A stretch of DNA of 64,000 bases from NCBI RefSeq assembly GCF_002735305.1, contig NZ_PDYG01000074.1:123725-187724 (forward strand), given 5' to 3'. Made by a program: the position numbers and the translations under genes. This DNA is from Agathobacter ruminis. Its GTDB lineage: Bacteria; Bacillota; Clostridia; Lachnospirales; Lachnospiraceae. The notes beneath the pieces are model-generated. The model worked only from the letters and a program-made list of their open reading frames with translations. It did no database searches and was not told where the DNA came from. Positions 17,785-25,901 of the stretch are shown here, piece after piece (the stretch's first letter is position 1; the number at the start of each line of letters is the position of its first letter).

Positions 17785-18315
17785 GTGGGTGGAATTATTG
17801 TCATTATTGTAATTATTCTGCTGATTATGCGAGCAGATAATAATGCAAAGAAGCAAAAGCAGATGCAGGCGCTGCAACAGGAAAGACGACAACAGACTGC
17901 TTACACGCAGCCTGTTAGACAACAACAGACTGTTTATCAACAGCCTGTTAGACAACAACCATATGAGAGAACTCCGAAGGCTGTGCCTCCGGCTATGAAG
18001 CGTTCAGCGGAGCCGGATATTGTAAAGAAAGCGAAGAAGAATGTCAACCGCTTTGCGGGTGAAGATGTGACTCTTGAGCAATTGCAAACAGAGCATCAGC
18101 ATTCCGAAAAAGTGGCAACTGCCAAAGCGGCTTATGTCGAGAAAGAAGAAGCACTGCATCGTCAATATCATGAGAATCCGGATGAGTTTCTGCAGAATGA
18201 GAATCTGCTCGGCTCTGTAGAAGATCTGATGGTCAAAGGATATGATGGAAACCTGAGTTTTGAAAGAGACTTCCTTGGGGAAGGCCTGGATATGATTAAT
18301 CGTTTCGTGGTATAG
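17785..18315 (+). CDS. Hypothetical N-terminally membrane-anchored protein with Gln-rich repeats
   Basis: The start is GTG behind the strong AGGAAGGGGGG site. The first 13 residues (VGGIIVIIVIILL) form a membrane anchor. Residues about 24-60 are a Gln/Arg/Tyr/Val-rich stretch with a repeated QPVRQQ unit, and the rest is a charged helical domain with no known motif. The protein has 176 residues. A 33-base tandem repeat encodes part of the Gln-rich region. Function unknown. Confidence 0.7.
   Translation: MGGIIVIIVIILLIMRADNNAKKQKQMQALQQERRQQTAYTQPVRQQQTVYQQPVRQQPYERTPKAVPPAMKRSAEPDIVKKAKKNVNRFAGEDVTLEQLQTEHQHSEKVATAKAAYVEKEEALHRQYHENPDEFLQNENLLGSVEDLMVKGYDGNLSFERDFLGEGLDMINRFVV
17908..17959 (+). 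repeat. 33-base in-frame tandem repeat coding for a Gln-rich segment
   Basis: A 19-base block occurs identically at 17908-17926 and 17941-17959, 33 bases apart, which keeps the reading frame and repeats an 11-residue unit with QPVRQQ. The copy number could vary by slippage. Confidence 0.7.
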
Positions 18316-18320
18316 AATTT

Positions 18321-18959
18321 ATGACAAAAAAAGAATTGGCAAAAGAAGTGATTGCCAGACTAAAACAGGAATATCCGGAATCAGATTGTTCACTGGATTA
18401 TGATGATGCATGGAAATTGCTCGTAAGTGTGAGACTGGCGGCACAATGCACCGATGCGCGTGTCAATGTCGTGGTCAAAGACCTCTATGCAAAATTCCCG
18501 ACAATGGAATCGCTTGCACAGGCGCCGGTGGATGAAATCGAAGAACTGGTGCGTCCGTGCGGGCTGGGCAGGAGCAAGGCGCGCGATATCAAAGCATGCA
18601 TGCAGATGCTTATGCAGGATTTTGGCGGGAAAGTCCCGGATAATATGGACGATCTGCTGAAATTGCCGGGAGTCGGGCGCAAGAGTGCCAACCTGGTCAT
18701 GGGAGATGTATACGGGCAGCCGGCGATTGTGACGGATACCCATTGTATTCGTCTGGCCAATCGAATCGGACTGGTCAATCAGATCAAAGATCCCAAGAAG
18801 GTTGAAATGGAACTCTGGAAAATTATTCCGCCGGAGGAAAGCAATCAGTTATGCCACAGACTGGTGGATCATGGGCGCAAAATATGCAGTGCACGCACGA
18901 CACCGAATTGTGAATTCTGCGTCTTAAATGACATCTGCAGGGGAGCGAGTCTTGACTGA
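18321..18959 (+). CDS. nth: Endonuclease III
   Basis: The 212-residue DNA glycosylase/AP lyase removes oxidised pyrimidines. The helix-hairpin-helix LPGVGRKSANLV includes the catalytic lysine, and the catalytic aspartate is in TDTHCIRLANR. The C-terminal iron-sulfur cysteines are spaced Cys-x7-Cys-x2-Cys-x5-Cys, one residue longer in the first gap than the E. coli x6 spacing. The ligands themselves are all present, so the cluster should form. It lies 5 bases after the preceding gene. Confidence 0.94.
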   Translation: MTKKELAKEVIARLKQEYPESDCSLDYDDAWKLLVSVRLAAQCTDARVNVVVKDLYAKFPTMESLAQAPVDEIEELVRPCGLGRSKARDIKACMQMLMQDFGGKVPDNMDDLLKLPGVGRKSANLVMGDVYGQPAIVTDTHCIRLANRIGLVNQIKDPKKVEMELWKIIPPEESNQLCHRLVDHGRKICSARTTPNCEFCVLNDICRGASLD

Positions 18960-18979
18960 AAACGAGAAATGAGGAAATT

Positions 18980-19549
18980 ATGGAATCACGAAGACCACAG
19001 CCGGGAGAATTTTACCGGCATTTTAAAAATAAAATGTATCAGATTATCAATATTGCAAAACATTCTGAGACGGGTGAGGAACTTGTTATTTATCAGGCTT
19101 TGTATGGCGATTTCGGCATTTATGCCAGACCGCTGTCAATGTTTGTCAGTGAGGTGGATCACGAAAAATATCCGCAGGTGACGCAAAAATGGCGCTTTGA
19201 GAAAGTGTCTTTCGAATCACAGACAGATGCAGAGCATGTGGCGGCTGAGTCGGTTGTGACTGCTGAACCGGATGTGACTGCTGAACCGGTTGTAGAGGCT
19301 GTGACTGAACCAATCGAGGTGAATGGAATTCATCCGAAGCTGATGGAATTCCTTGATGCCGACAGCATGGAGGAGAAGTATAAGGTATTAAGCTCCATGA
19401 AGGATGTGATTACCGATTCCATGATCGATTCCATGGCGGTGGTATGTGATCTGGTAATCGAAAAAGGTGATTTGATTAAGCGATATGATGATTTGAAGCA
19501 TGCGATTGCAACCAGACAAAGATATGAGGTTGCAGACAGACTGCGTTAG
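18980..19549 (+). CDS. DUF1653 domain protein with C-terminal helical extension
   Basis: The N-terminal 75 residues (PGEFYRHFKNKMYQI, GEELVIYQALYGD, RPLSMFVSEVD) match DUF1653, a small beta-rich domain of unknown function. A Val/Glu/Thr/Ala/Pro repeat linker (about 95-113) follows, then a helical domain of about 70 residues. DUF1653 is usually a stand-alone domain of about 70 residues, so the extension is unusual. GAGGA precedes the ATG. Confidence 0.82.
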   Translation: MESRRPQPGEFYRHFKNKMYQIINIAKHSETGEELVIYQALYGDFGIYARPLSMFVSEVDHEKYPQVTQKWRFEKVSFESQTDAEHVAAESVVTAEPDVTAEPVVEAVTEPIEVNGIHPKLMEFLDADSMEEKYKVLSSMKDVITDSMIDSMAVVCDLVIEKGDLIKRYDDLKHAIATRQRYEVADRLR

Positions 19550-19567
19550 AAACGGGAGGAAAATGAC

Positions 19568-20122
19568 ATGGCTAAAGTAGGTGTTTTTATGGCCGATGGC
19601 TGTGAAGAAATTGAAGGCTTGACAGTGGTAGATATTTTGCGCAGAGCCGGAATCGAAGTGGAAACTATTTCCATCAACGGAACTGACTGTGTGACCAGTT
19701 CACACAAGGTGAAATTCTTTACGGATACAAAGGCACAGCTGGCTGATTATGCTGCATATGACGGAATTGTTTTGCCGGGAGGAATGCCGGGCACATTGAA
19801 TTTGAAAGCAAATGATACCGTGCAGCAAGTGATTCGTGAATTCTTTGCACAGGGAAAACTCGTCAGTGCAATCTGTGCGGCACCATCGATCCTCGGCGAA
19901 GCAGAATTGTTAAAGGGCAGAAAAGCAACCTGTCATCCGGGATTTGAGGAATCACTGATCGGTGCAGTGCATGTAGAACAGCCGGTTGCGGTAGACCAAA
20001 ATACAATTACCAGCCGCGGAATGGGAACTGCGATTCCGTTTGCGCTGGAAATCGTAAGATATTTCATGGATGATGCAGCTGTGGCAAAGGTTTGTCAGGG
20101 ACTGGTTTACAGCTATCGGTAA
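19568..20122 (+). CDS. DJ-1/PfpI family protein (YajL/ThiJ-like)
   Basis: The 184-residue protein has the DJ-1 fold. The nucleophile elbow cysteine is in SAICAAPSIL, with the conserved glutamate in the N-terminal DGCEEIE segment. Family members are proposed as chaperones, deglycases or glyoxalases; older labels link them to thiazole phosphate synthesis. No thiamine genes are near. The sequence alone does not decide the activity. Confidence 0.9.
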   Translation: MAKVGVFMADGCEEIEGLTVVDILRRAGIEVETISINGTDCVTSSHKVKFFTDTKAQLADYAAYDGIVLPGGMPGTLNLKANDTVQQVIREFFAQGKLVSAICAAPSILGEAELLKGRKATCHPGFEESLIGAVHVEQPVAVDQNTITSRGMGTAIPFALEIVRYFMDDAAVAKVCQGLVYSYR

Positions 20123-20125
20123 ACG

Positions 20126-20157
20126 AATATACATTTTTTATACAAAAAGTGTATATT
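20126..20157. repeat. A+T-rich inverted repeat after the DJ-1 gene
   Basis: AATATACA...TTTTT pairs with AAAAA...TGTATATT across a short centre. It ends 5 bases before a -35 element. It may be a weak terminator for the DJ-1 gene or an operator for the promoter that follows. Confidence 0.45.
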
Positions 20158-20162
20158 TAGGG

Positions 20163-20191
20163 TTGACACGGAAACGCAAAAGTGTAAGAAT
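20163..20191 (+). promoter_or_regulatory. Promoter of the exporter leader RNA
   Basis: A perfect TTGACA (20163-20168) is followed after 17 bases by AAGAAT (20186-20191), a 4/6 match to the -10 consensus. Transcription would start near 20198, about 53 bases before the leader peptide. Confidence 0.65.
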
Positions 20192-20250
20192 GAATCATGT
20201 CGATGATGTTGCAGGTCGACAAAATACGAAAGAAAGTGAGGTAAAGAACT

Positions 20251-20343
20251 ATGTTCAATTTAGCAACAAAACATTTATTTAATGATTTTTCAGTGAATAA
20301 CGAAACTTACTTTACCTCGGGATATTTGATTCAAATGTCGTGA
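20251..20343 (+). CDS. Leader peptide of the exporter operon (30 residues, predicted)
   Basis: An ATG with GTGAGG 9 bases upstream opens a 30-codon frame that ends with TGA at 20341. The peptide starts MFNLATKHLF and ends YLIQMS. It is not enriched for one amino acid, which argues for sensing ribosome stalling, for example by an inhibitor, over sensing one amino acid. The ORF runs across segment 2 of the attenuator and its stop lies 38 bases before the terminator stem. Position and design support it; translation is not proven. Confidence 0.65.
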   Translation: MFNLATKHLFNDFSVNNETYFTSGYLIQMS

Positions 20344-20380
20344 TTTTTTGCGTGCACTTGAATACGATTTGGCATACGCG

Positions 20381-20417
20381 CCCTAGGTAAAGAAATCTTT
20401 TACCTAGGGCTTTTTTT
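20381..20417 (+). terminator. Intrinsic terminator of the leader (attenuator stem)
   Basis: An 11-base-pair stem (20381-20391 with 20399-20409) and a 7-base loop are followed by CTTTTTTT. It stands 67 bases before the exporter gene, so it must be bypassed for expression from the leader promoter. Confidence 0.85.
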
Positions 20418-20483
20418 GTACCTTTTTGGCGGTGTCAAATCCCCGGGAGAGAAACAGATGAAAAAGAGAAGGAGGAGAAAAAG

Positions 20484-22217
20484 TTGAAGACACTTGGCAG
20501 TTATGTGAAAAAACATTGGGCAACTTATACGATGGCAATCGTGTTTATGCTGATTGCAATTGTGCTCGATATGTTCTATCCGCAGGTGGCTAAGGTAATT
20601 GTAAATGAAGTGCTTGTAAAGCGTGACTTTCACCGGTTCGCTCTGCTCTTGGCAGCAATTGTGATCATCGGTGTCGGAAGAAGCTTTTTAGGATATTTCA
20701 AAGAATTTACTTTTGACAGAAACTGTATCACCATTGGAACCGAGATGAGAAAAGACCTGTTTAATCATATTCAGGGACTGTCACTTGATTATTTTGATGA
20801 TGCAAATACGGGTGAACTGATGGCCCGTGTAAAGGATGATATCGATAAGGTATTCAACATGGTCGGCATGGAAGCAATGGTGGGCATGGAAGTAATTTTA
20901 AATGTCATTTTGACACTGTATTTCATGTTTTCCATCAATCTGCCGCTGACACTTTTGCCACTTGGATGTATGGCAATCAGCGGTGTGACCGCAGTGTTGA
21001 TGGAGAAGAAACTGGACAAGGTTTATGATGATATCAGTGAGGAAAATGCTGAGCTGACGACCATCGCGGAGGAGAATCTTGCCGGCGTTCGTACCGTAAA
21101 GGCATTTGCCCGTGAGGACTATGAAATCAACAAATTCATGAAGCATAATCAGCGTTATTACGACCTGAACATGAAAGAGGCGACCACACTGATGCGGTTC
21201 TATCCGGTCTTCCAGCTTGCCGGAATGATGCTTCCGGTAGCCTGCGCGGTTTTGGGGGGTATTGCAGTTATCCGTGGACATATGGACCTCGGAAGTCTGA
21301 CTGCATATATTATTTACAGCCGCAACTGTACATGGCCGATGGAGGAACTGGGATGGATTACCAATGATTTCTCAAGTTCTCTCGCATCATTAAAGAAGAT
21401 TCGTAAGATTTATAAAGAGCATTCGACTCTGGCAACCACAGAGAATCCGGTATTGGTGGACCGGATTGACGGAAATGTGAAATTCGATCATGTATCGCTT
21501 AAATTTGGCGACAAGCAGATTCTGACGGATGTCTCATTTGAATTAAAGGCCGGAAAGACGCTTGGAATCATGGGAGAGACCGGTTCCGGCAAGTCGACCA
21601 TTGTCAATTTGCTACAGCGTTTTTATGATCCGAGTGAAGGAGAAATTTTCCTTGACGGTACAGAAATCCGTGATATGGATCTGAAACAGGTAAGAGGCGC
21701 TTCCGCAGTCGTAATGCAGGATGTATTCCTGTTCTCGGATTCCATTGAGGAGAATATTCGCATGGGCCGCCGCGAGGAGATGACCATGGATGAAATCAAG
21801 AGTGCAGCGCAGATGGCGCAGGCAAGTGATTTCATCGAAAAGATGGATGAAGCTTATGATACCGTTATCGGAGAGCGCGGCGTTGGATTGTCCGGTGGAC
21901 AGAAGCAGCGCATCAGCATTGCCAGAGCAATCTCTAAGCATGCGCCGATTCTGGTATTGGATGATTCCACATCCGCACTGGATATGGAGACAGAAGCAGA
22001 AATCCAAAAGACACTGGACGGCATTACAGGGGTAACCCGTATGATTGTTGCACATCGTGTTTCTGCGGTGCGCAATGCCGATGAGATTATTTACCTGCAG
22101 GATGGAGCAATCGCAGAGCGCGGTACCCATCAGCAATTATTGGAACAAAAAGGACTCTATTATCGTACCTATCTGGCACAATACGGAGCAACCGAAGAAG
22201 AGGAGGTGAGCGCATAA
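20484..22217 (+). CDS. Heterodimeric ABC exporter, subunit 1 (BmrC-like, degenerate catalytic residue)
   Basis: The 577-residue half-transporter has six membrane helices (about residues 15-305) and an ATPase domain with Walker A GETGSGKST, signature LSGGQ and Walker B VLDDSTSALD. The residue after Walker B is Asp instead of the catalytic Glu, a mark of the non-canonical half in heterodimeric exporters such as BmrCD, LmrCD and TM287/288. TTG is the start, fixed by GGAGGAG at 20471-20477. Its stop overlaps the next ATG by one base. Multidrug or lipid export is likely; the substrate is unknown. Confidence 0.92.
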   Translation: MKTLGSYVKKHWATYTMAIVFMLIAIVLDMFYPQVAKVIVNEVLVKRDFHRFALLLAAIVIIGVGRSFLGYFKEFTFDRNCITIGTEMRKDLFNHIQGLSLDYFDDANTGELMARVKDDIDKVFNMVGMEAMVGMEVILNVILTLYFMFSINLPLTLLPLGCMAISGVTAVLMEKKLDKVYDDISEENAELTTIAEENLAGVRTVKAFAREDYEINKFMKHNQRYYDLNMKEATTLMRFYPVFQLAGMMLPVACAVLGGIAVIRGHMDLGSLTAYIIYSRNCTWPMEELGWITNDFSSSLASLKKIRKIYKEHSTLATTENPVLVDRIDGNVKFDHVSLKFGDKQILTDVSFELKAGKTLGIMGETGSGKSTIVNLLQRFYDPSEGEIFLDGTEIRDMDLKQVRGASAVVMQDVFLFSDSIEENIRMGRREEMTMDEIKSAAQMAQASDFIEKMDEAYDTVIGERGVGLSGGQKQRISIARAISKHAPILVLDDSTSALDMETEAEIQKTLDGITGVTRMIVAHRVSAVRNADEIIYLQDGAIAERGTHQQLLEQKGLYYRTYLAQYGATEEEEVSA

Positions 22218-23998
22218 TGGCAACAAATTCCTTCCGCGAAGACGAACAGTTACAGCATACGGACCGGAAAAAAGTTGTTCTTCGTATGATGAAATACTTA
22301 AAGCCACACATCCGTGAAATCATTCCGGTATTGATTTCACTGGCAATTACCGTGGCAATCAGCCTGATCAGCCCGCTTTTGATTGAGCGTGCAATCGATG
22401 TGCATGTTGCATCGAAGGATGTCAAAGGACTGCTGATCATTGCCGGCGTACTGGTGGCATTGGGAATTATCTATGTGTTGTTTGTAAAATTGCGCATGTA
22501 TTTGATGAATCGCGTATCCAACAAAATTTTGCTGGATATCCGTGAAGAATTATATGAACATATTCAAACACTTTCCTTTACCTTTTTTGACAACAGACCG
22601 ACCGGCAAAATTCTTGCCCGCATCATCGGTGATGTCAATTCATTAAAGGAAGTTATGGCAAATACCATTACCAATCTGATTCCGAACTTCATCACCGTAA
22701 TCGGTGTTGTGGTAATCCTGATGGTAAAGGACTGGCGACTGGCATTGGCGACTTTGTGCTCCATGCCGTTGATGATTGTCAGCATTTTCTGGATCCGTAA
22801 CCGGACCCATAATCGCTGGCAGGCAATGCGCAAGAAGGCATCCAACCTGAATGCTTATGTGCATGAGGATATCGCAGGTATTTCTGTGGTACAGAGTTTC
22901 CATGCGGAGCATGAGACAAAGGCAACTTTTCGGGAACTGGCAGACGAACACCGTGATGCATATATCTCTGCGTGCCGCGTGGCGGATTTGTTTGGACCGG
23001 CCATTGATACAAGCTGGTCAATCAGCAGCATGATGATGTATCTGTGTGCGATTCTACTGCTTGGATATACGGATGCTTCTCTTGGTCTGATTACCGCATT
23101 CGCAACCTATGCGAATATGTTCTGGAGTCCGATCATGAGACTGTCCAATTTCTACAACCAGCTGGTAACCAATATCTCGGCAGCTGAGCGTGTCTTTGAT
23201 ATCCTGGATACAAAGGCGGAAATTGTAGACAAGCCGGAAGCCGGCGAAATGCCGGATATCGAAGGTCGTGTCGAATTTCATCATGTCGGCTTTACATATG
23301 ATGAAGGCACAGAGGCGGAGACGAAGGTTCTTGAGGATGTCAGTTTTGTTGCACAACCGGGTGAGACCATTGCTTTGGTCGGACCGACCGGTGCAGGAAA
23401 GACAACCATCGTCAATCTGATCAGCCGCTTCTATGATATTCAAAAGGGCAATATTTCCATCGACGGATATGACCTGACAGATGTGACCATCAACAGTCTG
23501 CGCCGCCAGATGGGTGTCATGACGCAGGACAATTTCATTTTCCATGGAACCGTGCGTGAGAATATCATGTATGGAAAGCTTGATGCAACCGAGGAAGAGA
23601 TGATTGCAGCGGCTAAGGCAGTCAATGCACATGACTTTATCATGAAGCTCGAGAATGGCTATGATACAGAGCTGAAGGCGCGCGGTGCAGGACTGTCCAT
23701 CGGACAGCGACAGCTGATTGCATTTGCCAGAACCATGATTTCAATGCCGAAGGTATTGATTCTGGATGAGGCAACCAGCAGCATTGACACACATACAGAG
23801 ATGCTTGTACAGCAAGGTATTCAGGCGCTGTTAAAGGGACGAACCAGTTTCGTAATCGCACATCGTCTGTCTACCATCAAAAACGCAGACCGGATCTTCG
23901 TAATCAATCACGGAGGCATCCAAGAAAGCGGAAATCATAATGAACTTATGCAAAAGAAGGGCGCATATTACGAACTGTATATGGCTCAGTTCGCGTAA
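22217..23998 (+). CDS. Heterodimeric ABC exporter, subunit 2 (BmrD-like)
   Basis: The 593-residue partner has six membrane helices and an ATPase domain with Walker A GPTGAGKTT, Walker B LILDEATSS with the catalytic Glu, and a degenerate signature LSIGQ in place of LSGGQ. The degenerate signature faces the degenerate Walker site of subunit 1, leaving one canonical ATP site made of this subunit's Walker motifs and the LSGGQ of subunit 1. That complementary pattern supports an obligate heterodimer. Start overlaps the previous stop by one base. Confidence 0.93.
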   Translation: MATNSFREDEQLQHTDRKKVVLRMMKYLKPHIREIIPVLISLAITVAISLISPLLIERAIDVHVASKDVKGLLIIAGVLVALGIIYVLFVKLRMYLMNRVSNKILLDIREELYEHIQTLSFTFFDNRPTGKILARIIGDVNSLKEVMANTITNLIPNFITVIGVVVILMVKDWRLALATLCSMPLMIVSIFWIRNRTHNRWQAMRKKASNLNAYVHEDIAGISVVQSFHAEHETKATFRELADEHRDAYISACRVADLFGPAIDTSWSISSMMMYLCAILLLGYTDASLGLITAFATYANMFWSPIMRLSNFYNQLVTNISAAERVFDILDTKAEIVDKPEAGEMPDIEGRVEFHHVGFTYDEGTEAETKVLEDVSFVAQPGETIALVGPTGAGKTTIVNLISRFYDIQKGNISIDGYDLTDVTINSLRRQMGVMTQDNFIFHGTVRENIMYGKLDATEEEMIAAAKAVNAHDFIMKLENGYDTELKARGAGLSIGQRQLIAFARTMISMPKVLILDEATSSIDTHTEMLVQQGIQALLKGRTSFVIAHRLSTIKNADRIFVINHGGIQESGNHNELMQKKGAYYELYMAQFA

Positions 23999-24011
23999 GA
24001 AAGGAGAAACA

Positions 24012-25043
24012 ATGAAACCATATCTTGATTATATTCTGGAACAAACTCAGGCAGTGCTTGCCATCGACAGTCCGACCGGCTATACGGCCAATGCGGCGCG
24101 CTATGTCGCAGGCGAATATGAGAAGCTCGGATACAAAGCAACCATCACCACAAAGGGCAGTGTCCTTGTGGAAATCGGCGGGAAACAGGAGGACGATGCA
24201 ATCGTCCTCGCTGCGCACTGCGATACCCTCGGCGGAATGGTAAAGGAAATCAAATCCAATGGCAATTTGCGCCTGTCTCCGCTTGGCGGAATGAATCCGA
24301 ACAATGCAGAGGCTGAGAATGTACGCATTGTGACGAAATTTGACGGAATCTACGAAGGTACCTTCCAGATGGACAATGCTTCGATTCATGTCAACAAAGA
24401 ATATAATGAAACAACCCGTGGATGGGATTGTATGGAAGTCGTTCTCGATGAGAAAGTTGCTTCCAAAGAAGATACCGAAAAGCTTGGTATCAGCGTAGGA
24501 GATGTGGTTTGTTTTGAACCGCGCACAAGAATCACAGAGAGCGGCTATATCAAGAGCCGTTTCCTCGATGACAAATTGAGCGTGGGAATTCTTCTCGGAT
24601 ATGCGAAATATCTGAAAGAAGAAAAAATTACACTGGAACACAAAATGTATCATTACATCACAGTATATGAAGAAGTCGGACACGGCGGCGCATCTTCCAT
24701 TCCGGAAGGCGTCAAAGAGATGATCTCTGTGGATATGGGATGTGTCGGCGAAGGATTAAACTGTACCGAGCATCAGGTATCCATATGTGCCAAGGATTCC
24801 AACGGACCATACAATTATGATGTGGTGACAGGATTAATGAAAGCAGCAAAGGAGCAGAAACTGGATTTCGCAGTGGATGTTTATCCGTTCTACGGGTCGG
24901 ATGTCGATGTGACATTATCAGCCGGTTATGAAATCCGTCATGGATTGATCGGATCAGGGGTATATGCCTCTCACGGCTATGAGAGAAGCCATAAAGACGG
25001 CGTGGAAAACACCTTAAAGCTCCTTGTTGCCTATTGTAAATAG
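24012..25043 (+). CDS. M42-family aminopeptidase (glutamyl aminopeptidase/endoglucanase-like)
   Basis: The 343-residue metallo-aminopeptidase has the family metal ligands in AAHCDTLGG, RFLDDKLS and YEEVGHGGA. M42 enzymes are cytoplasmic, form large tetrahedral complexes and trim peptides. ATG 24012 with GAAAGGAG upstream is preferred over the frame opening at 23940 inside the exporter gene. There is no signal peptide. It follows the exporter by 13 bases and may be read through from it. Confidence 0.92.
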   Translation: MKPYLDYILEQTQAVLAIDSPTGYTANAARYVAGEYEKLGYKATITTKGSVLVEIGGKQEDDAIVLAAHCDTLGGMVKEIKSNGNLRLSPLGGMNPNNAEAENVRIVTKFDGIYEGTFQMDNASIHVNKEYNETTRGWDCMEVVLDEKVASKEDTEKLGISVGDVVCFEPRTRITESGYIKSRFLDDKLSVGILLGYAKYLKEEKITLEHKMYHYITVYEEVGHGGASSIPEGVKEMISVDMGCVGEGLNCTEHQVSICAKDSNGPYNYDVVTGLMKAAKEQKLDFAVDVYPFYGSDVDVTLSAGYEIRHGLIGSGVYASHGYERSHKDGVENTLKLLVAYCK

Positions 25044-25051
25044 GAGTGACT

Positions 25052-25834
25052 ATGAAAACTTATCAGGAAATCAATGCAGAAACAATCGATCGTTGGATTG
25101 AAGAAGGATGGGAGTGGGGCATTGCCATCTCACATGAGACCTATGAAAAGGCGCAAAGAGGAGAGTGGGATGTCCTGCTGACTCCGACCAGGCTGGTACC
25201 GCATGCATGGTTTGGCGATTTGAAAGGAAAAAAGATTCTCGGTCTGGCAAGTGGTGGCGGACAGCAGATGCCGATTTTTGCGGCACTTGGCGCAGACTGC
25301 ACCGTGCTGGATTATTCGTCAAAGCAGATTGAAAGCGAAAAGGCAGTGGCAGAGCGGGAAGGATATGACATCAGAATCATTCGCGCCGATATGAGCCAAC
25401 CGCTTCCGTTTGAAGATGAGACCTTTGATCTGATTTTTCATCCGGTTTCCAATGTTTATGTAAAAGAAGTAAAGCCGATTTTTAAGGAATGCTATCGTGT
25501 GCTCAAAGAGGGCGGCGTCCTTTTGTCCGGTCTCGACAACGGTGTCAATTTTCTGGTGGATGAAGAGGAAGAGCGCATTGTCAATCAAATGCCGTTTGAC
25601 CCGCTGACAAATGAAGAGCAGAGAAAGCAGCTGGAGGAACAGGATTGCGGAATGCAATTTTCACATACCATCGAGGAACAGATTGGTGGTCAGCTGGAGG
25701 CGGGCTTCATCCTGAATGCACTGTATGAAGACACCAACGGAGAAGGTCGACTGCATGAACTCGGAATCAATTCGTTTCTTGCAACCAGGGCAGTCAAAAT
25801 TAGTACTAGCCAAGTATCGGATTATATGGTATAA
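25052..25834 (+). CDS. Class I SAM-dependent methyltransferase
   Basis: The protein of about 260 residues has a Rossmann methyltransferase core: motif I ILGLASGGGQQ, the acidic end of strand 2 in CTVLDYS, and DETFDLIFHPVS with YRVLKEGGVLLSG. The ATG at 25052 sits 5 bases after AGGAG; the GTG at 25046 overlaps that site and is unlikely. The substrate is unknown. The tig promoter overlaps its last codons. Confidence 0.88.
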   Translation: MKTYQEINAETIDRWIEEGWEWGIAISHETYEKAQRGEWDVLLTPTRLVPHAWFGDLKGKKILGLASGGGQQMPIFAALGADCTVLDYSSKQIESEKAVAEREGYDIRIIRADMSQPLPFEDETFDLIFHPVSNVYVKEVKPIFKECYRVLKEGGVLLSGLDNGVNFLVDEEEERIVNQMPFDPLTNEEQRKQLEEQDCGMQFSHTIEEQIGGQLEAGFILNALYEDTNGEGRLHELGINSFLATRAVKISTSQVSDYMV

Positions 25835-25835
25835 T
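25827..25835 (+). promoter_or_regulatory. Extended -10 promoter of tig
   Basis: TGGTATAAT carries the TGn extension and a perfect TATAAT (25830-25835). No good -35 is visible, as is usual for extended -10 promoters. The predicted RNA leader before tig is about 60 bases. Confidence 0.65.
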
Positions 25836-25901
25836 GCCTTGGAATGCGCGGGTGTACTATGCCCATAAGCAAAGATAGATATTAGATAGGAGAAACGAGA
25901 A

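Larger units (their letters stand above)
20238..20417 (+). promoter_or_regulatory. Ribosome-mediated attenuator upstream of the ABC exporter (predicted)
   Basis: Four segments can pair in alternative ways. Segment 1 is GAGGTAAAG (20238-20246) and includes the leader ribosome binding site. Segment 2 is CTTTACCTCGGG (20310-20321), inside the leader ORF. Segment 3 is CCCTAGGTAAAG (20381-20392). Segment 4 is TTTACCTAGGG (20399-20409), followed by seven T. Pairing 3:4 is the terminator; 2:3 (one mismatch) is an antiterminator; 1:2 releases segment 3. A ribosome stalled early in the peptide would cover segment 1 and favour 2:3, giving read-through. This is the logic of B. subtilis bmrB/bmrCD. The pairing is seen in the sequence; the regulation is inferred. 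Confidence 0.75.
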
